This document shows positions 63,045-64,000 of a DNA stretch of 64,000 nucleotides, in pieces. The position numbers and the translations under genes are program-made. Below the pieces are notes generated by a model. That model saw nothing but the letters and a program-made list of their open reading frames with translations. It did not search any database and was not told where the DNA came from. Source of the stretch: Alisma plantago-aquatica (Eukaryota > Streptophyta > Magnoliopsida > Alismatales > Alismataceae); assembly GCA_963693085.1 (NCBI GenBank), contig OY856410.1:882929335-882993334 (forward strand). The letters are read 5' to 3'. Every line of letters begins with the position of its first letter. Within the stretch, counting starts at the first letter, position 1.

Positions 63045-64000
63045 CTAGTAAATGACACGTGCTAAGCACGTGTATTACAATTAAATTTATTAAATACATG
63101 ACAAAATCACATAAAATAGCATATTTTTTCATCAATTTTTTTTCTTGATATGTGTATCTTTATTTTTATATTTATTGATCCACCAACACACTATTAAGAA
63201 TATGATAGTTATCAAAAAAACATACCATCGACTCATTTTTGATGTGGCAAACTTTTTAAAATCAAAATTGGTCTAGGTCAACAATATTAAAATCTGAAAT
63301 TTAACTATAATTAAGACTCAAAATAATTTACATATAATTCTAAGAGAGAATAATTCAGTTAAAAATCAGTTGACTACTTCCATTTTGTAATGTGTCATTC
63401 CAAAAATTACCTATGTTTCATGTCTTTGCATGAGATACTATAAAAACAACAAATAAACAACATAAATGTAATGTGATCAACAACAGAGGGACTAAGTATA
63501 TAAGTGAGTTGACTATCAACCAGATCAATAGAATTTCTACTCAAAATCATTGGGTTCATATTTGTACTTGTAATTATTGCATACAACTCTTCAATAAAAT
63601 TTAAACTCAAAATCATTGGGTTCATATTAGTACTTGTAATTATTGCATACAACTCTTTAAAAGAGAAAAATTCGATTAACTTCCAACTGACACTCGTATT
63701 GTACCGTGTCATTAACCAAAATATATTTGAATCTTACCTTTAACGACCAGAAAATTAACTCAAATATTGAAAATATTTTGTCAAAATATTTTGGTTTCAA
63801 AGAACTTGGAATTCACTCAAGTTTGATTCATATTTACAATACTTTACATAACAACCCTCTAAAAAGTGCCTTCAAATCTGTTGTACCGGTCTAGCTGTTC
63901 TGAGTGTGTCCCAATAAATCCTTGTCATTCATTCACCCAAAAACCCACCCCTAAAAAAAATTAATGATGTGTGTGCGACCGAGATCTAATGGGACACGTT
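63045..64000 (-). mobile_element. Helitron, 3' end (element continues beyond the window)
   Basis: On the minus strand there is a near-perfect 19-nt hairpin (ACACGTGCTTAGCACGTGT, 63073-63055). Six bases (CATTTA) follow, then CTAG at 63048-63045 and a T. Hairpin, short spacer and CTRR inside an A/T target are the defining 3' terminus of Helitrons, which move by rolling circle and make no target duplication. The body is AT-rich with no Rep/helicase frame visible, so this is probably a non-autonomous copy. It ends right against the putative ASI1 promoter. Confidence 0.7.
63541..63660. repeat. Tandem duplication, 65-bp period
   Basis: Two copies of a unit of about 50 bp starting TCAAAATCATTGGGTTCATA (63541 and 63606), nearly identical, inside the Helitron body. 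Confidence 0.8.

Overview
This is nuclear DNA of a flowering plant: AT-rich, intron-rich and full of old transposons. There is no operon structure and no rRNA, tRNA or CRISPR. Almost the whole window is one gene read on the minus strand, an ANTI-SILENCING 1 (ASI1 / SHOOT GROWTH1 / IBM2-type) homologue. It encodes a BAH domain, a variable lysine-rich middle and an RRM. I joined 13 coding exons by hand (ATG at 61,408 down to TGA at 13,695). They give one open frame of 1,710 nt (569 aa plus stop) with matching splice phases throughout. A non-coding 5' exon ends at 62,760. The gene therefore covers about 49 kb for a 1.7-kb coding sequence.

The introns fall into two classes. Seven are 67-141 bp. 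Six are large: 17.1 kb (56,157-39,080), 12.1 kb (39,052-26,959), 8.6 kb (22,758-14,148), 3.9 kb, 3.7 kb and 1.3 kb (in the 5' UTR). The largest ones are filled with transposons: Copia-type LTR elements and fragments, a broken hAT transposase, LINE 3' ends, a SINE-like sequence, TA-microsatellite-associated MITEs, and many non-autonomous hAT-like elements. Several of the last end in CANNG and carry visible 7-8 bp target-site duplications.

Layout, right to left (direction of the gene): a Helitron 3' end sits against the promoter (63,045-64,000). A GC-rich promoter and 5' exon follow (about 63,040-62,760). Next come the BAH-coding exons (61,408-56,158), the 17-kb intron, a 27-nt microexon at 39,079-39,053, the 12-kb intron, and the RRM exons (26,958-22,759). 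The 8.6-kb intron and three C-terminal exons (14,147-13,695) complete the gene. Beyond the gene's 3' end (1-13,694) I recognise no gene. That part holds a 5.1-kb minus-strand LTR-like block (726-5,864) and one Micron-like MITE.

The main point of interest is biological. In Arabidopsis, ASI1 is the RNA-binding BAH-RRM factor that allows full-length transcripts from genes with heterochromatic, transposon-containing introns. Here the ASI1 gene itself has that architecture, and its largest intron separates the BAH-coding exons from the RRM-coding exons. This suggests, as inference, that the gene may depend on or regulate itself.
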